The notes under the pieces: generated by a model
What the model saw: only the letters and a program-made list of their open reading frames with translations
Database searches by the model: none
Told to the model about the DNA's origin: nothing
Part shown: positions 36,101 through 47,497 of the stretch, in pieces
Numbering within the stretch: position 1 is the stretch's first letter
Layout: each line of letters opens with the position of its first letter
Made by a program: the position numbers and the translations under genes
Assembly (NCBI GenBank): GCA_030268105.1
Contig: BSDZ01000017.1
Span: forward strand, 434,001 to 498,000
Source: Volvox africanus
Taxonomy: Eukaryota; Chlorophyta; Chlorophyceae; Chlamydomonadales; Volvocaceae
Length of the DNA: 64,000 nt
Direction of reading: 5' to 3'

Positions 36101-39100
36101 CTCTAAGTGTCCTTGCAGCGCTTTTACACATCAGCTGCCATCTTAAAGGTCTACTTCCAGAACCGTCGTGCGAATTTATAATCCTGCGACCACATTGTTA
36201 AAAATCCTCAGTCCACAGAAACTTGTCCGTTGCAAGCACCACGATCCTGCTAATATACTGTTGGGTGAAGAACTCATTGGCTGTGAGCATTTTATGCCCT
36301 AATCATATTGTGCGTCTCCTACCAACAACTGATACAGCTGACCGAGGTCCTGTCGCGATCCGAGCTGCAAATGCGGCGACAAGGAACACACCTCCACGGA
36401 AGAGAGATAATAAACCGGTGCATAGCGATGGACAAGCGGCTCTAGCACCCGCGTAGCAACCGTGGAGACTACTTGAGTGACGGAGTGAAAATTGACCTTG
36501 CCATGGCCTGGAACTAGAAGTCATTCCATGTATGAGGAGGCCGACGGAGCCCTGAGATCACACGCTGACCATATTGCCGTGACATGACAATAGGTACTCG
36601 CACAGCAGCATGTGCATCTTGGCCTGGGCCCGGGCTCACATCTGCCGTATCACTGTCTGAAAGCAGCTCAATGGGACACTCACGATCCCCAGGCTGGAGA
36701 GCGCCCTCGACCGGCATTGGTGCTGCAGATACCGTCAACGCCTGCTGCTGTCCAACCTCGCATTGCACCAGCCGGGCATCATCTGCAAACGGACTGCCAC
36801 CACCGACGCGCAGCACATTTGCGCCATCTCCCAAGTAGGCCAGCATCAGGGTTGAAAAGCCCGTCCCGCTAATGTCGGCCTCCGCCTCCACAGCAGCCTT
36901 ATGTAGGCTCTCCACCAACAGAGTGCGGTCAAAGAAGGGTGAGGAGAAGAATGACTCAACACCGGCTGGATCCTCTCCATCATAGTTTGACGCGAGGTCG
37001 GGGTCCATGTGCGGGATCGCACTGCTAGCCCGGCGCGGCCGACCACCTGGGCCCGAGGCCGCAATGTTGTCGGCGTCCACAGTCAAATGGCCACCACTGG
37101 CCACATCCGTGACTTGAAGGGCTAGCTGCAAGGGGCCCGCCTCGGGGGAGGCCATAGGTTGCCGTGCCAGTACGCGCAGGCGGGGCAGACTGGGTGGGGA
37201 TATGCATAGCGGCTCTAGTGCACGGGCCATCTGCTCGTCCAGTTCACTCCATGTCGGCGAGGGCCCCCCTTCAGGGCCACATTGAAAACCACAACAAAAC
37301 CTGGAATCAGTCCTGTATTACTGCTTCGATATGCCCGGACTGCATATGCATCATCCGCACCATGCGTGTAGCTGTGTGCCGTTGTCTAAAATATAGCATA
37401 GGTGGCTTAGCAATGCGCGGAGCACCAGAACGAACTAAATAAATGAATATGGTGCGGCCTACATGAGGAACCGAGACCGTGACCAGGGTCGTTAGGAGGG
37501 GGAAAAGTCCGAACACGTAGTGGAGTACATAGCAAACCCACCACCACGCACCTGCTACGTCTCCAGCAGATGGCGCAACAGCCTGAGGACTGAAAACACG
37601 GTTTTTCGGAAGCACATCAAGCTCCAACCCGTCGTCAAGGGCCTGAACACTCCAGCTGCTGCCGGTGCTGTCTAAATTACTGTGCGAGCTGCTGCCACCA
37701 CCGCCTGTGCAGCTGCCACTACCTAACGATGTGGCCGAGGCCGCCCGCGATGTCGTATCTGCGACACCAATCGGTTTTGGGCTGTGGAAGAAAGCTAGGG
37801 CTGTGCTGCTGGGCCGGCTTATTGCAGCACGCGCATCTGCAGGAGCGACCCGAGTGCCAAGTTTAGAAGCACGGCGGATTGCACGCTGGGAGGCGGTGAA
37901 ATACGGCATGGTAGCATCTGCACCTGGGGCCTGATGTCCAACCCTGCAATGTGACAATCCTACACTCCCGGTGCGCGCCACAGGTCCAGGACCGGTCGGT
38001 GGCTGCGCAGCTGCACTAGCTGACTCTGATAATACAGCAGGACGTGGCGGACGCAGGAACGGATTGTTTAGGTTAGGTGCGGTGACCGGCCATGCTAATG
38101 AGTCCTGCCGCCCTACTTCAGAACGATTTACGCCAGTGGTAGTAAGGTCCGCGTCACGCAGACGGGCTGGCTTGTGTGTCGTGGAACTTGCGACAGTGTT
38201 CTGGGACGTGCCCGAAAACAACTGCAGCAATCGGGAGGAACCCGAAACGAAAGGTGGTTGATTATGTGGAGTAGGGCCATCTGCCGCTGCAGACGCTACA
38301 TGGGTGTACTGACCACCTTCCCAACGTTCAGCGCTGCGAGAGCGCCGCCTATCACATCGCGCCGCTCCTCCATGCCGGGCTTGATGCACGCCAAGTTCCG
38401 CCAGAGAAAAAACATTTCGGGACCCGGAAGGCTCCACGGCTACGCCAGGTGGCGCAGCCCACGGGTTTGAAACGCCGTATAGCGGACGCTGGGCTCTTGG
38501 ACCGGACACACTGCGACCGGAGAGACTTGCCATGTCAACGCTGTCCGTACTAGCCACGTGCGCTACGGCGGCATTGGTATTTGCCCAGGATGAGGAAAGA
38601 CCGGTGAACATAGGCTGACCATGACTTCCTGAAATCGCTATGAGCCTGGTCAATAGCTAACCATGATAACGTGTCGCTTGAGCTAATAAAGGTTATAATA
38701 TACGACTAAGGTCATCGTTGGCTATGTCCCTAGCTACCTCCATGGCCTACGGTTGCTGGTCTCACCCTTATCGACCGAAGTGGCTCACATGTTATGATGT
38801 GCAATTAACACATGTTGGACACAATGGGCTGTGCGAGCATGGCATGGACGCGTGATTAGGATACCTGGGTGGTCGGTACGGGGCTCCTGCAGCATTGTGG
38901 AAACCCTGCCCTGCAGTCCGCCTGGTGGCCTGCTGCTGGGGCTGCGCTGGTGGCGGTGTCAACGGCTTAGCGCTTGTTTCTGAAGGGAAAAGGTGCTGGA
39001 TGGTGTTCCACAGAGAAGTATTGATGTTCAGGATGAAACCTGACACAGTATTCATAAGGGTGACATTGTCCGTATGCTGGAATGCATACGTGTACTGGCG

Positions 39101-40052
39101 AAAGCTGGCTTTGTCACCAACCTGGAGGCAGACTAGCACGGCACTTGGGGCACGGCCGATTCAGCTCTGTATTGCGCCGAAGGCAGCTGCGGCAGTAGTT
39201 GTGACCTGGTAAACGGAAGTGCCGATAACCAGGGCAGGATAAATTATATGATGGAGGTAGCTCGCTTCTTACATGGCCCAGCTGCCCTTGGAAACGACGT
39301 AAATGCCCCGGCAGGACGAGGAAAAATCGACGCAAACGAAAAATTGTAACTGCAAGAGGGTAAAACTGCTGAGTTGCGCGAAAATGCCTTACCGCAAGGT
39401 GTCGTGCAGGGGCGAACACAAATGTCAAGGCACACCTGCTTGTAACGAGCACAAAATCGTGCCTAAGCTCAGTACAGCACGCGTACCGGTATGCCTAGCC
39501 TGGGTTATTACGTGTGCTGAATGCTCACCGCGCATGTTAGCTCATCTCGCAATAGTTTCAAGCAAGCAAGCCTGTACAAATGCATTTGAAGACCACGTGT
39601 TTGGTTGCGCACCAGCTGACGCTAAACGCCATACCTTCTTCCGCGTGGCTTCCCATTACACCGTCTTACCTGCTAGGTGTTATTTCGATATTTTCATTAT
39701 TTTCATCGTTATCCATCTGGCTAATGCGTGGCCGATGCCTGCCAATTCAATGACGGACATATTGACAGCTTCCCTCACACCAACGTGGCGAGTTTTGCAG
39801 AGGTAAGCTCACATTGCCACACATCCATCTGCCTCATTTTCTTGTGCCGACTTTGTGCCGACAGTCTGGCCACTGCTGCCAAGTCTGAGGACGTCAAAGG
39901 TTGCCGTAAGTTGACCAACAGTGCCACCTGAACATACATAAGCAAACAGAGCTTTGACTATTCAAGGGATACTGTTTAGTGCTCAAAGGGCAATTAAGAA
40001 ACAAGCGCGCACTCGCGCTGCTGCAGCACCCCTGCTGACCATTTTGCACCAT
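21132..40052 (-). CDS. Giant RING-finger protein (putative E3 ubiquitin ligase), about 25 exons
   Basis: Minus-strand exons 40052-40040 (tentative start), 39927-39813, 39571-39529, 39435-39393, 39205-39122, 39039-38865, 38645-37552, 37268-36570, 35666-35589, 35493-35212, 34746-34405, 33493-33273, 32855-32429, 31936-30732, 30194-29913, 29636-29275, 28313-28046, 27653-27237, 27033-26830, 26538-25573, 24783-24565, 24239-24097, 23655-22581, 21961-21847, 21508-21132. They sum to 9,249 bases (3,082 aa) with every phase matching. A complete C3HC4 RING sits at about residues 56-93 (CAVCLDICV ... TTPCGHNYCRSC ... PCPKC), followed by INTSLWNTIQHLFPSE, a motif seen after RINGs of some plant E3 ligases. 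The rest is mostly disordered Ser/Gly/Ala-rich sequence with acidic blocks (HYSDDFETES, EYTEDFEDVEEES) and SGSL/SGSI segments. The end is helical (EEYRVQLARVKSRLAAARAK). Two adjacent genes wrongly merged remain possible, most likely near 36-37 kb. Confidence 0.65.
24707..24750. repeat. Coding (GCCGCT)n repeat, Gly-Ser repeat in the RING protein
   Basis: A hexamer repeat that encodes alternating Gly-Ser and then Gly-Asp on the minus strand (exon 24783-24565). It lies just before the acidic HYSDDFETES block and is likely length-polymorphic. Confidence 0.85.
32353..32397. repeat. Perfect 19-bp inverted repeat (hairpin) in a RING-gene intron
   Basis: Arms 32353-32371 and 32379-32397 are exact reverse complements, with a 7-base loop (CCAACTA). 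The hairpin lies in the intron between exons 32855-32429 and 31936-30732. It could be a small-RNA precursor core, a miniature transposon relic or a replication-slippage product. Confidence 0.95.
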
Positions 40053-40477
40053 AGCAGCTACGATGCGTAACGCTCAAGAAGAATCATGAAGATCTGAGCT
40101 TACGATCTTCATCGAACGGTGAAGGCCGGATAATGCAGCTTATAGTTTTGGAAAGACCGAAATATACTTTCATCGTCGTACATTGGTACATCATGTCAAT
40201 TTTGTTCATGAGGCAGACTTCTCTTCCATACGCTCAACGAACATGTGCATGTTTAATAGTCCCTTTTGGACGTATTATAGAATCAAGCTTCTAGTGTGAT
40301 TTTTTGTTAAGGCGCTTCGTTTGCCTCTGCAATTCATCATCTCCCGGCAGCGCAGAACTGGCTGGCTGGTTTACTGCGGGATCTACGGTCTAAGGATCTT
40401 TCTCAGCTAAATCGCACCTAGTGCATCACTTATCGTGCGTTACTTGTGCTGGGGCTGCCCTACCACTGAGCTGGAAG
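40053..40477. promoter_or_regulatory. Divergent promoter region between RING gene and TROL-like gene
   Basis: If the tentative RING start at 40052 is right, two genes start 425 bp apart and point away from each other. No individual promoter element could be assigned. Confidence 0.3.
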
Positions 40478-43400
40478 ATGCAGGCTTTGGCTCAGCAGGT
40501 TAGGCTCAGCTCCAAGGCACCTCTACAATCAAAGGTGGGATCAGCAAAGATCCTGCGTGGGCCTAAACTTGCGGTTGGACAGCTCTCACTGGATGGTGTA
40601 TGCATAGCATTTTCTTCAAGCTTGAGATTGTTTCATAAGTAGTGGCATTGTTTTGGCACTTCATGACATGTGCTGCAGGCTGGCGCTGCTCGTCATGGGA
40701 AGCCTTCCTTGAGCGTCTCTCGCGGTGAGGCCCAGGCATCGCATTTCCATTATTATGGGGTAGCTGCGCTCTTCAAGACGAGGTCATGCTGCGGCTTTGG
40801 AAGAAGTGCTTGATGCTTATGCCGTATGGGTTTGCCTGCTTGAGCGGAATGCTGGAAACTTCGACCCCCTCGCCTGTCCAACCCATGCGCCCACCTGCTG
40901 TTAACCTCAACGCCTTCCTCGTTCCCACGATTCCACCGGGACCAAGCCGCAGGTGCTGTGCAGTCCCACGCGGCACCCGACATCAGCGGATCAGTGGTCC
41001 CGCTGTATTATATTTCGGATGTGGAGGTGGCGGCCCCTCCGCCGGTTGTCCTGGATGCGGTGGCGAATGCTCCGGCCCCCGCAGTGCTGGAGGCTGGTAA
41101 GTCGTGGGGCGCAGGTCCGGGCCTGGCTGAGAACCAACCTCGCACGTTCCGCGCACCGGGCTGGGTCTTGGTGTTGAGGATGGGACTTCCTGCTCTGTGG
41201 CGAGGTCTCCTTCGGGGTCTTGGGAACCTCGAAGTTTGGGGCATGGCTTCTAGGGGTGGCGGGGGATATTTCGTTATGTGGTTAGTGATCTGGCGGCTGT
41301 GACCGGGATTGGAACCACACCTGCAGGTATCATCGTTCAGGTATTCTGACATGTGAACAGGGATGTAGTGCGCCATTCGCCATCACCTTGCTGCGCACGT
41401 CAGGGTTTATTTGGACTCGCCAGTGCATGCGTCCTCACTTCTTGGGGAATTTTGTGCCGAAAGCATTGGCTGTGGGGTGGTTGCGCTCGGAAGAAAGTTT
41501 GATCCAGTTTTAGGCACATCGCTTTTCAATCAGTCGTGTCCTAGGGATTTCTTAACGCTCAGTGGGCCACGTCCGCCGATGCTTGTCTCCCATCCTCTTA
41601 TTCAGCTGCTGCGTTTGCAGAGGTCCTTTCGACACCGTCGGCTGTAGCAGAGTCCAATGCCGTGGCTGCCACCGTGGAGAAGGTGGCCGAGGCTGTTAGC
41701 GAGGCGGCGGCGGCGGCCATCAGTGCTGCCACAGACGCTGTTACCAACGCCGCAGACACGGCGGCGGAGGCCGTCAGTTCAACTGCCGTTGGCGCCTCGG
41801 ATGCCATCGTTGACGCCATGTCCGCAGTGACATCCGTCGTCGCATCCCCGGCGCAGACAACGGCAACGAAGCAGACTTTGAGCCTTGCGGCACAACGCTA
41901 TGCCGAGATGACGAGCAAGGCTCCAAAGATTGCTTCGGGTAGCGGAGGCAGTAGTGGTGGCGGCGCTGGCTTCCAGACGCCGTCGTTCTCCATGCCTGAC
42001 CTGAGTGGCGTTCAGCTACCCAAGTTTACGGCTCCTGACCTTTCAAAGTTGTCGGTTCCCGATTTCCCGAAGCTGCCGGTTGCCGCTGGCGAGGCCGGCG
42101 ACTTTGGTATCTCCGCGCCCAACATTGACTTTACTAAGCTGGAAGTACCGGCAGCGCCTGCGTTTGACCTGCCAGATATCGGTGGCGTCGCCGCCAATGT
42201 GTCGAGTGGCGCTGGTGCGGTAGCAGCGCGTGTGTTTGCTGCTGCATCTGGTGCATTGTCTGGCGTCACCGCCGCAGCCGGTGGGGCTGCAAGTAGTGCT
42301 GCTGCAGCCATCGACGGCGCTACAGGTGGGCTGCTAGATGAGCTCGGCCAGGAATTGAGCGGCATACGAAGTGCAGTACAGTCTACTGCTTCCTCCGCTG
42401 AGGCCGCGGTTGGCAGCACAGTTAGCTCGCTGGAGACGTCCGTTGGGGATGTGGCCCGGCAGGTTTACGATGCGCTGCCGCCGCAGGCACAGGTGCGAGG
42501 ACATGGCGGGGTTTTTAGAGGGTTGTAGGCAGAGGTTCACGTTGTGAATGCGAGCTCGCAATGGCCGCGGAGCGAATGACAAGTGTTAAGAAGCGGTAAG
42601 GTTTGGGAAGTGCGGATTTCGTCGTCACCATCTGTGGGCCGCTGCTGGATGGGCTTTTGGACAACGTTTATACGAGTGATTGCTTCCGCGTTGAGTAAGG
42701 TCGCAGGTGCGACTTAACAATTAGAACTGGAATGGATATGGCCATATCCACCCCCCTGCAACTCTCTCTGCCTGCCTAACTGATGGTCTGCTTGGTCAGT
42801 TGGTGGCCAGGGACATGGGCGACGTGGTGTATGCTTTCGCTTCCCACCCGACATCCAGCTTGGTGCTGGCGGGGCTGGTAGGGGTGCCGCTGGGCATCAA
42901 GTCCTACGTGGACAGGTGCGGCGGGGTGAATGCGAGTGCCAGGAGCAAACCTGGACTGGGGTATGGGACTCAGCATGAGCATGGGAGAGGATAGGAGCGC
43001 CGGGACCTGGGTTATCCATGGTTGCGAAAGCTCGGCAGGAACTAGTTTGGATGCTGTATATAGTAAATGACCGAGCAGAAAGCGAGGAGAACAAGGTAGA
43101 CGGTGCTATTGCGCAGTTGCCAAAGATGCATGGCCTACGGAGGATTTGCGAAATGTGTTTTTGTTTGGATGAAGTGCAGGAGTGTTGAGAGCGAAGGGTA
43201 TGGGCAGAGTGATGCAGCTTACTTGGGTGTGAGTAGGCACCCGGGCGCATGATGGGCAAACGGTGCGACGATTTACAGAACGTGCGATTGTGTCGGCAAG
43301 TGAGAGTGATCAGAAAGAGGGTATAGAGGGATCGAGGCGGCGGAGGTGTATGAAGGAGAGGACGTCGTCGCGTTGACATGGTGTTCAGCCAACTACCAAA

Positions 43401-46400
43401 AATTAAACGCTCCTCCCTTCTTCAACTGCCTCTGTTACGGCAGGTACGGCGGATACAGTGGTGACCTTAGTCCCCAAACGGTCAAGGAGCTTCTGAACAA
43501 GGAGGATGTCCTGGTGGTGGATGTGAGGACGGAGGCGGAGCGGCAGGTAGGGATTTAAGCAGAAACAGAGGGGATATATGGCAAAACCCGGCAGTGGGTG
43601 ATCCCGAGCTTTGAAGGGCTTGGCGGCTAGATCCTGTGAGCCCACTCGCTGTGATGAAGCCATCAGGGGCTGGGAGCCCTAAGTGTCGTATGCGCTACGG
43701 GTGGCTGAGTGTGCAGCCCCTGCGTTTGCAGTATCGGTGTGTGGCAATGGCACGGCACGAGAGGCCATAAAATTGGAAAGAACCGCAGGATACGGTGATT
43801 TTTAGGGTTTTGGGGGTTAGGATTAAGATATTAAGGGTTTCAGGTCAAGAGAGGGAATCTTAATCAGTTTACCCATCGCCCGCCTGCCCATCCCGCTGTC
43901 ACATTTTTGCTCTTCGCCATGGTCCTGCCTTCCGACGCGGTTGCGATGGTCATGGTGGCTGCGCATTTACGCAGGAGTCTGGTGTACTGGATCTGCGCAA
44001 GGGGGCGCGATTCAGTGCCGCTGTGCTTCCGACGGACGTGGTGACCTTTTCAACCAAATGGGCGCGAGAGGTGAGGTGGGGAGGGGACGGTGGTTGTGTG
44101 CGGGAGGGAGGCTTGTTTGGGAGTAGGTGATTTCCAATGGTGATTGACAATGCATATGGAGCCTCACGGTACCCGTGCGATCGCAAATTCCATCTGGCCC
44201 CGACCATGCTGAAAGTGCTATCATTTGCTTCGTCATGTTGGCTTTTGATTGGTTAGCAACGCAACCTCTTAACGTGTCGTTACCCGGTGACTCAATACTG
44301 TATGATATAGCAGGCCGTCATTCACAGAGAATAAGTTCACAGGCCAGTTCCACCTCTGACCCTTTCCCTGGAACTCGCCGAGCCCAGTTCTTTCATTGTC
44401 AGCAATTTTGTGATGGCCCTGGCCCGCCTGTTTTTTCCATTTGCTTTTTCCCCGTCTGCAGTCCAAGGCGGGTGAGCGACTGGGCTCCACCACCACTGCA
44501 CTGCTCATCTCCCGTCTCAAGCGCATTCGTACGCCCCTTACTAAGCTCGTCGTCATGAACAACAATGTACGGGAGGGGAGGAGGGGAAAGCGCAGGGAAT
44601 GGGAAGGCAGGTTCAAGGACGAAGCGGGATAATGGGGAGATACTTTTGCGGCGAGAGCTTGAAGCAGGAGATGGCTTGGTAAGCTAGGGGCATCAGCGTA
44701 TCCAGGAGGAGACAGGAGAAGGGAGCTTTTCAACGCAAACGCAGTCGGACGCACTCTATCGGTCGGGCACCCCTCCTCGTCGTCTCTCTTCCTCTTCTTT
44801 TAAGTAGTGCACATCCTGCTGGCCCTTCCTTCGCAATCCACAGGATGACCTGGCAGCTCGCGAGCTCGCGCGGGCAGTTTGTGCCGCCGGTGTAATGCGA
44901 GTGTACGTCATGACAGGAGGATTTCAGGTACGCGTGGGAAAGGCCGCAACCTCGCAGGTGCCACATCCCTCTTTCACAAGGTCGCCTTCACACCCTGCAC
45001 CTCTGTCCGCACTCGTAGCACCTCGTGTCCTCGCGTCCCGTGCTCCACTCCCAGCCCCTGCAGCGTGATTTGGGAGTCCTCGTGCTTAAATTTGCTAACC
45101 CGCCTCCGGGGTAGTGGTAGTTTCTGAGTCCTTGCGTGATTTTTCGGCGAATGTTTACCACTCCCTACATTGTTTTACCGTCACCAGCCCTGTCCCGCCC
45201 CATCCCACAGGCCTGGTCAGCTGCTGGCTTGGGTATAGTATCTGGCAAGACCGACTACGAGGCGTCCGCCCTGGTGGTGCTGTTGGACGAGATTGCTGAG
45301 ATTGCAGGTGAGCCAGGTTCGCTCGATATTGAATCCCGCCTCTTTTAATGGTCCTTTCCCAAGAATCGGATGCAGGTTCCCAATGAACTTGTGCCCGTGT
45401 GGGGTTCCGGGCAGTGATGTGGAAAGGTCGGCTTGTGCGGGGCCAGTGTTAGTTGGGTCAGAAGCATGGGGGTATGATAACCGTAAGCCCTCGCGCTGAT
45501 CGTTGCACCACTGTTGTCAGCTGGTCACACTCAGAAATCCGCCCCTCAGCATCCTTCCCTTTCCACACTGCAAACGTTACGCCGCGCCCGTTTTTAGACA
45601 CCGTTTGGGTAATCCGTGCCGCCAACTTCATTGTATTAATGTTGCTTTTTGAGGGAAGGGACTGTGTCTGGCTGTTCAGTTTTCTGTCAGACCCATGGGT
45701 GCCAAGTTCAGACCACATGAACAATGTGCACCCGGGGCCTTAGCTGGATGTCCTGTAACTTCTCGTTGCCCGGGCACATAACCGGCATCAGTGCCACCTG
45801 ATGGGTTCCCTAATTTTTGCCTCCCTCCATTACTCGGTTCGTGCTCCAGCCGTGGTGGGTCCTAAGCTCCGAGAGCCCGCCTTCCTTGCTACAACCCTGG
45901 CGACCTCGTCCCTGGCTGTGTACGCGGCTGTCAACTATCACACCACCCTCAGGTGGGAGGGCCTGCTGGCTGGGTCATGCGGTACAAAAGACCTGAGGGT
46001 GCGCACATTGTGTGCGATAGGGTGCGTGTGCCTTCGTGATTACGCAAGAAAACATGGTCCGTTCGTGCACCTTAGATCGGAAAAAACGGGTTTGCAATAA
46101 GAACTGCAGTTAAAAAGACACGGCTGAATTGCGTGGGTATATGCTTCAGAGATTAGTTGAGGCTATACCTCGAGGCATTATGTTGCCGAGGAGCGCCCAG
46201 CTGGAGGGTTTCCACCGTAAGGTTATCACCCATTCCTCTACTTGTTAGGTCCAGTGATCGGAGGTAAGGACGCTAAGACTGTGACGCCTTTGAGCCCTTA
46301 CGAAGCCCCCCAATACGTCCATGGGGGGGTCCGTGTCGAACGTCTTTTTTTACGAGCAGCTCTTTGTGACAAGCTGGCCACGCGTATCAAAAGATGTGCG

Positions 46401-47497
46401 GTTTTATCGGCACACCTTATCACCGTCCGCCCCATGGAAACATTTTTGTGCGACCAGGTACTTCGCAATTTGGGGGATTTTCTCCACCATCTACTGGCGC
46501 CTAAGCCAGTACAATAGCCCTCAGGTGAGCTGCCTGGTAGGAAAGAAGGGGTCCTTTAACGGCTTGGCGACTGTTAATCGACTGTCATCAATTGCAGGTT
46601 TGGATGTGCCATGAAGGATATTTCCTCACTTCTGACGTGCATGGTCGGGGTTTTTGAAGGTTTGTGCGCTTGTCAAACCTGTGCTAACACGGGGGGAACT
46701 CACGTGTGGGTGGTCGAGATCTGTAAAAGATATACACTGCCCACATCCGCTTGGTTGACATTACCCAGAGCGGCGGCCGCCATTGGTCTCCTAATCTTTG
46801 TCAATGAATTGTGTAATCGTATTTGCACCTTTTCGTAGTTCGTTTATTACGCCACCGCTGCCGGGACATTCTGCAGGAGTTCCTGGAGGACGTGAAATCG
46901 GGCGCCCTCACAGTGGCCAGCAGTGCCGCAGGTGCTGTCAGCACCGCCGCCCGTACCGCGGCCAGCGCTGCAACCAGCAAGCCACCGGCTGTGGCTTTGG
47001 TTACGGCGACGCCAGCGGTAACCGTGGCGGCGGCGCCGCCGTCTCCTGTCATCCCAGCAGTGCCACCCCCCCCGCCGACGGAAGCCTCAGCAGCTGCCCT
47101 GTTGGCGGCCATGGCCGCGGCAGGGGTGGCGCCGCAGCCGCCAGTGGTTGCCTCCACTCCCTCAACGGCAGAGCCTCCTGCTACAAACACAACCAGCGTG
47201 CCCTCAGTCGCTGTTCCAGTTACAGGATCCGTTGTTCCGGCAGAAGATCCTGTGCTGACCGCGGCACCTGCCGCCTTGAGTGACACCACCGCCAACACGC
47301 CGGTGGTCGCTGCGGCAATGGCCGCCTCTGCCGCCGTGCCGCCTGTCTTAGTGAGCCCAACTACAAACGGGAACGGTAAGGAGGCCATATTGGAGGAGGC
47401 TGCGCCGGTCGGAGGGAACGATGGCAAGGTGGCTGTGTCAGTGGCGGCGTCTGAAACTGGAACACATGGATCTGGAGAGTCGTCCAGCAGCGAGTAA
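40478..47497 (+). CDS. TROL-like thylakoid rhodanese protein, 12 exons
   Basis: Exons 40478-40595, 40953-41096, 41621-42492, 42800-42915, 43444-43546, 43975-44070, 44462-44566, 44844-44927, 45211-45307, 45850-45952, 46769-46812, 46839-47497; 846 aa, all phases matching. TROL anchors ferredoxin-NADP reductase at thylakoids in plants; the related CAS protein senses calcium. MQALAQQVRLSSKAPLQ looks like a chloroplast transit peptide. A long Ala-rich segment with PDLS-type repeats (SMPDLSGVQLP, APDLSKLSVPDF) fills residues 90-375. One membrane helix (SLVLAGLVGVPLGI) precedes the rhodanese domain (about 417-580: GDLSPQTVKELLN, VLVVDVRTEAER, MTGGFQAW). The active-site loop reads VVMNNNDDLAARE without the catalytic cysteine, so it should be inactive, as in TROL. 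Two hydrophobic segments follow (FLATTLATSSLAVYAAVNY, AAAAIGLLIFVNELF), favouring TROL over CAS. The tail is an Ala/Pro-rich stroma-facing extension. The exon 1 end is the weakest splice. Confidence 0.8.

Noticed and set aside
38895..39139. VGDKASFRQYTYAFQHTDN frame joined directly to the RING exon
   Set aside because: It is out of frame with the RING. The RING exon ends at a GTTGGT donor (39122) and joins in phase to the exon 39039-38865 with INTSLWNTIQHLFP.
42012..42419. Minus-strand frame of 135 codons rich in Ala and Pro
   Set aside because: Shadow of TROL exon 3, whose codon texture and phase-linked neighbours are on the plus strand.
43803..43845. TTTTTAGGG...GGGTTAGG, resembling the TTTTAGGG telomere repeat of volvocine algae
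   Set aside because: Only one clean copy and a degenerate second one, inside a TROL intron. Not enough for an interstitial telomere.
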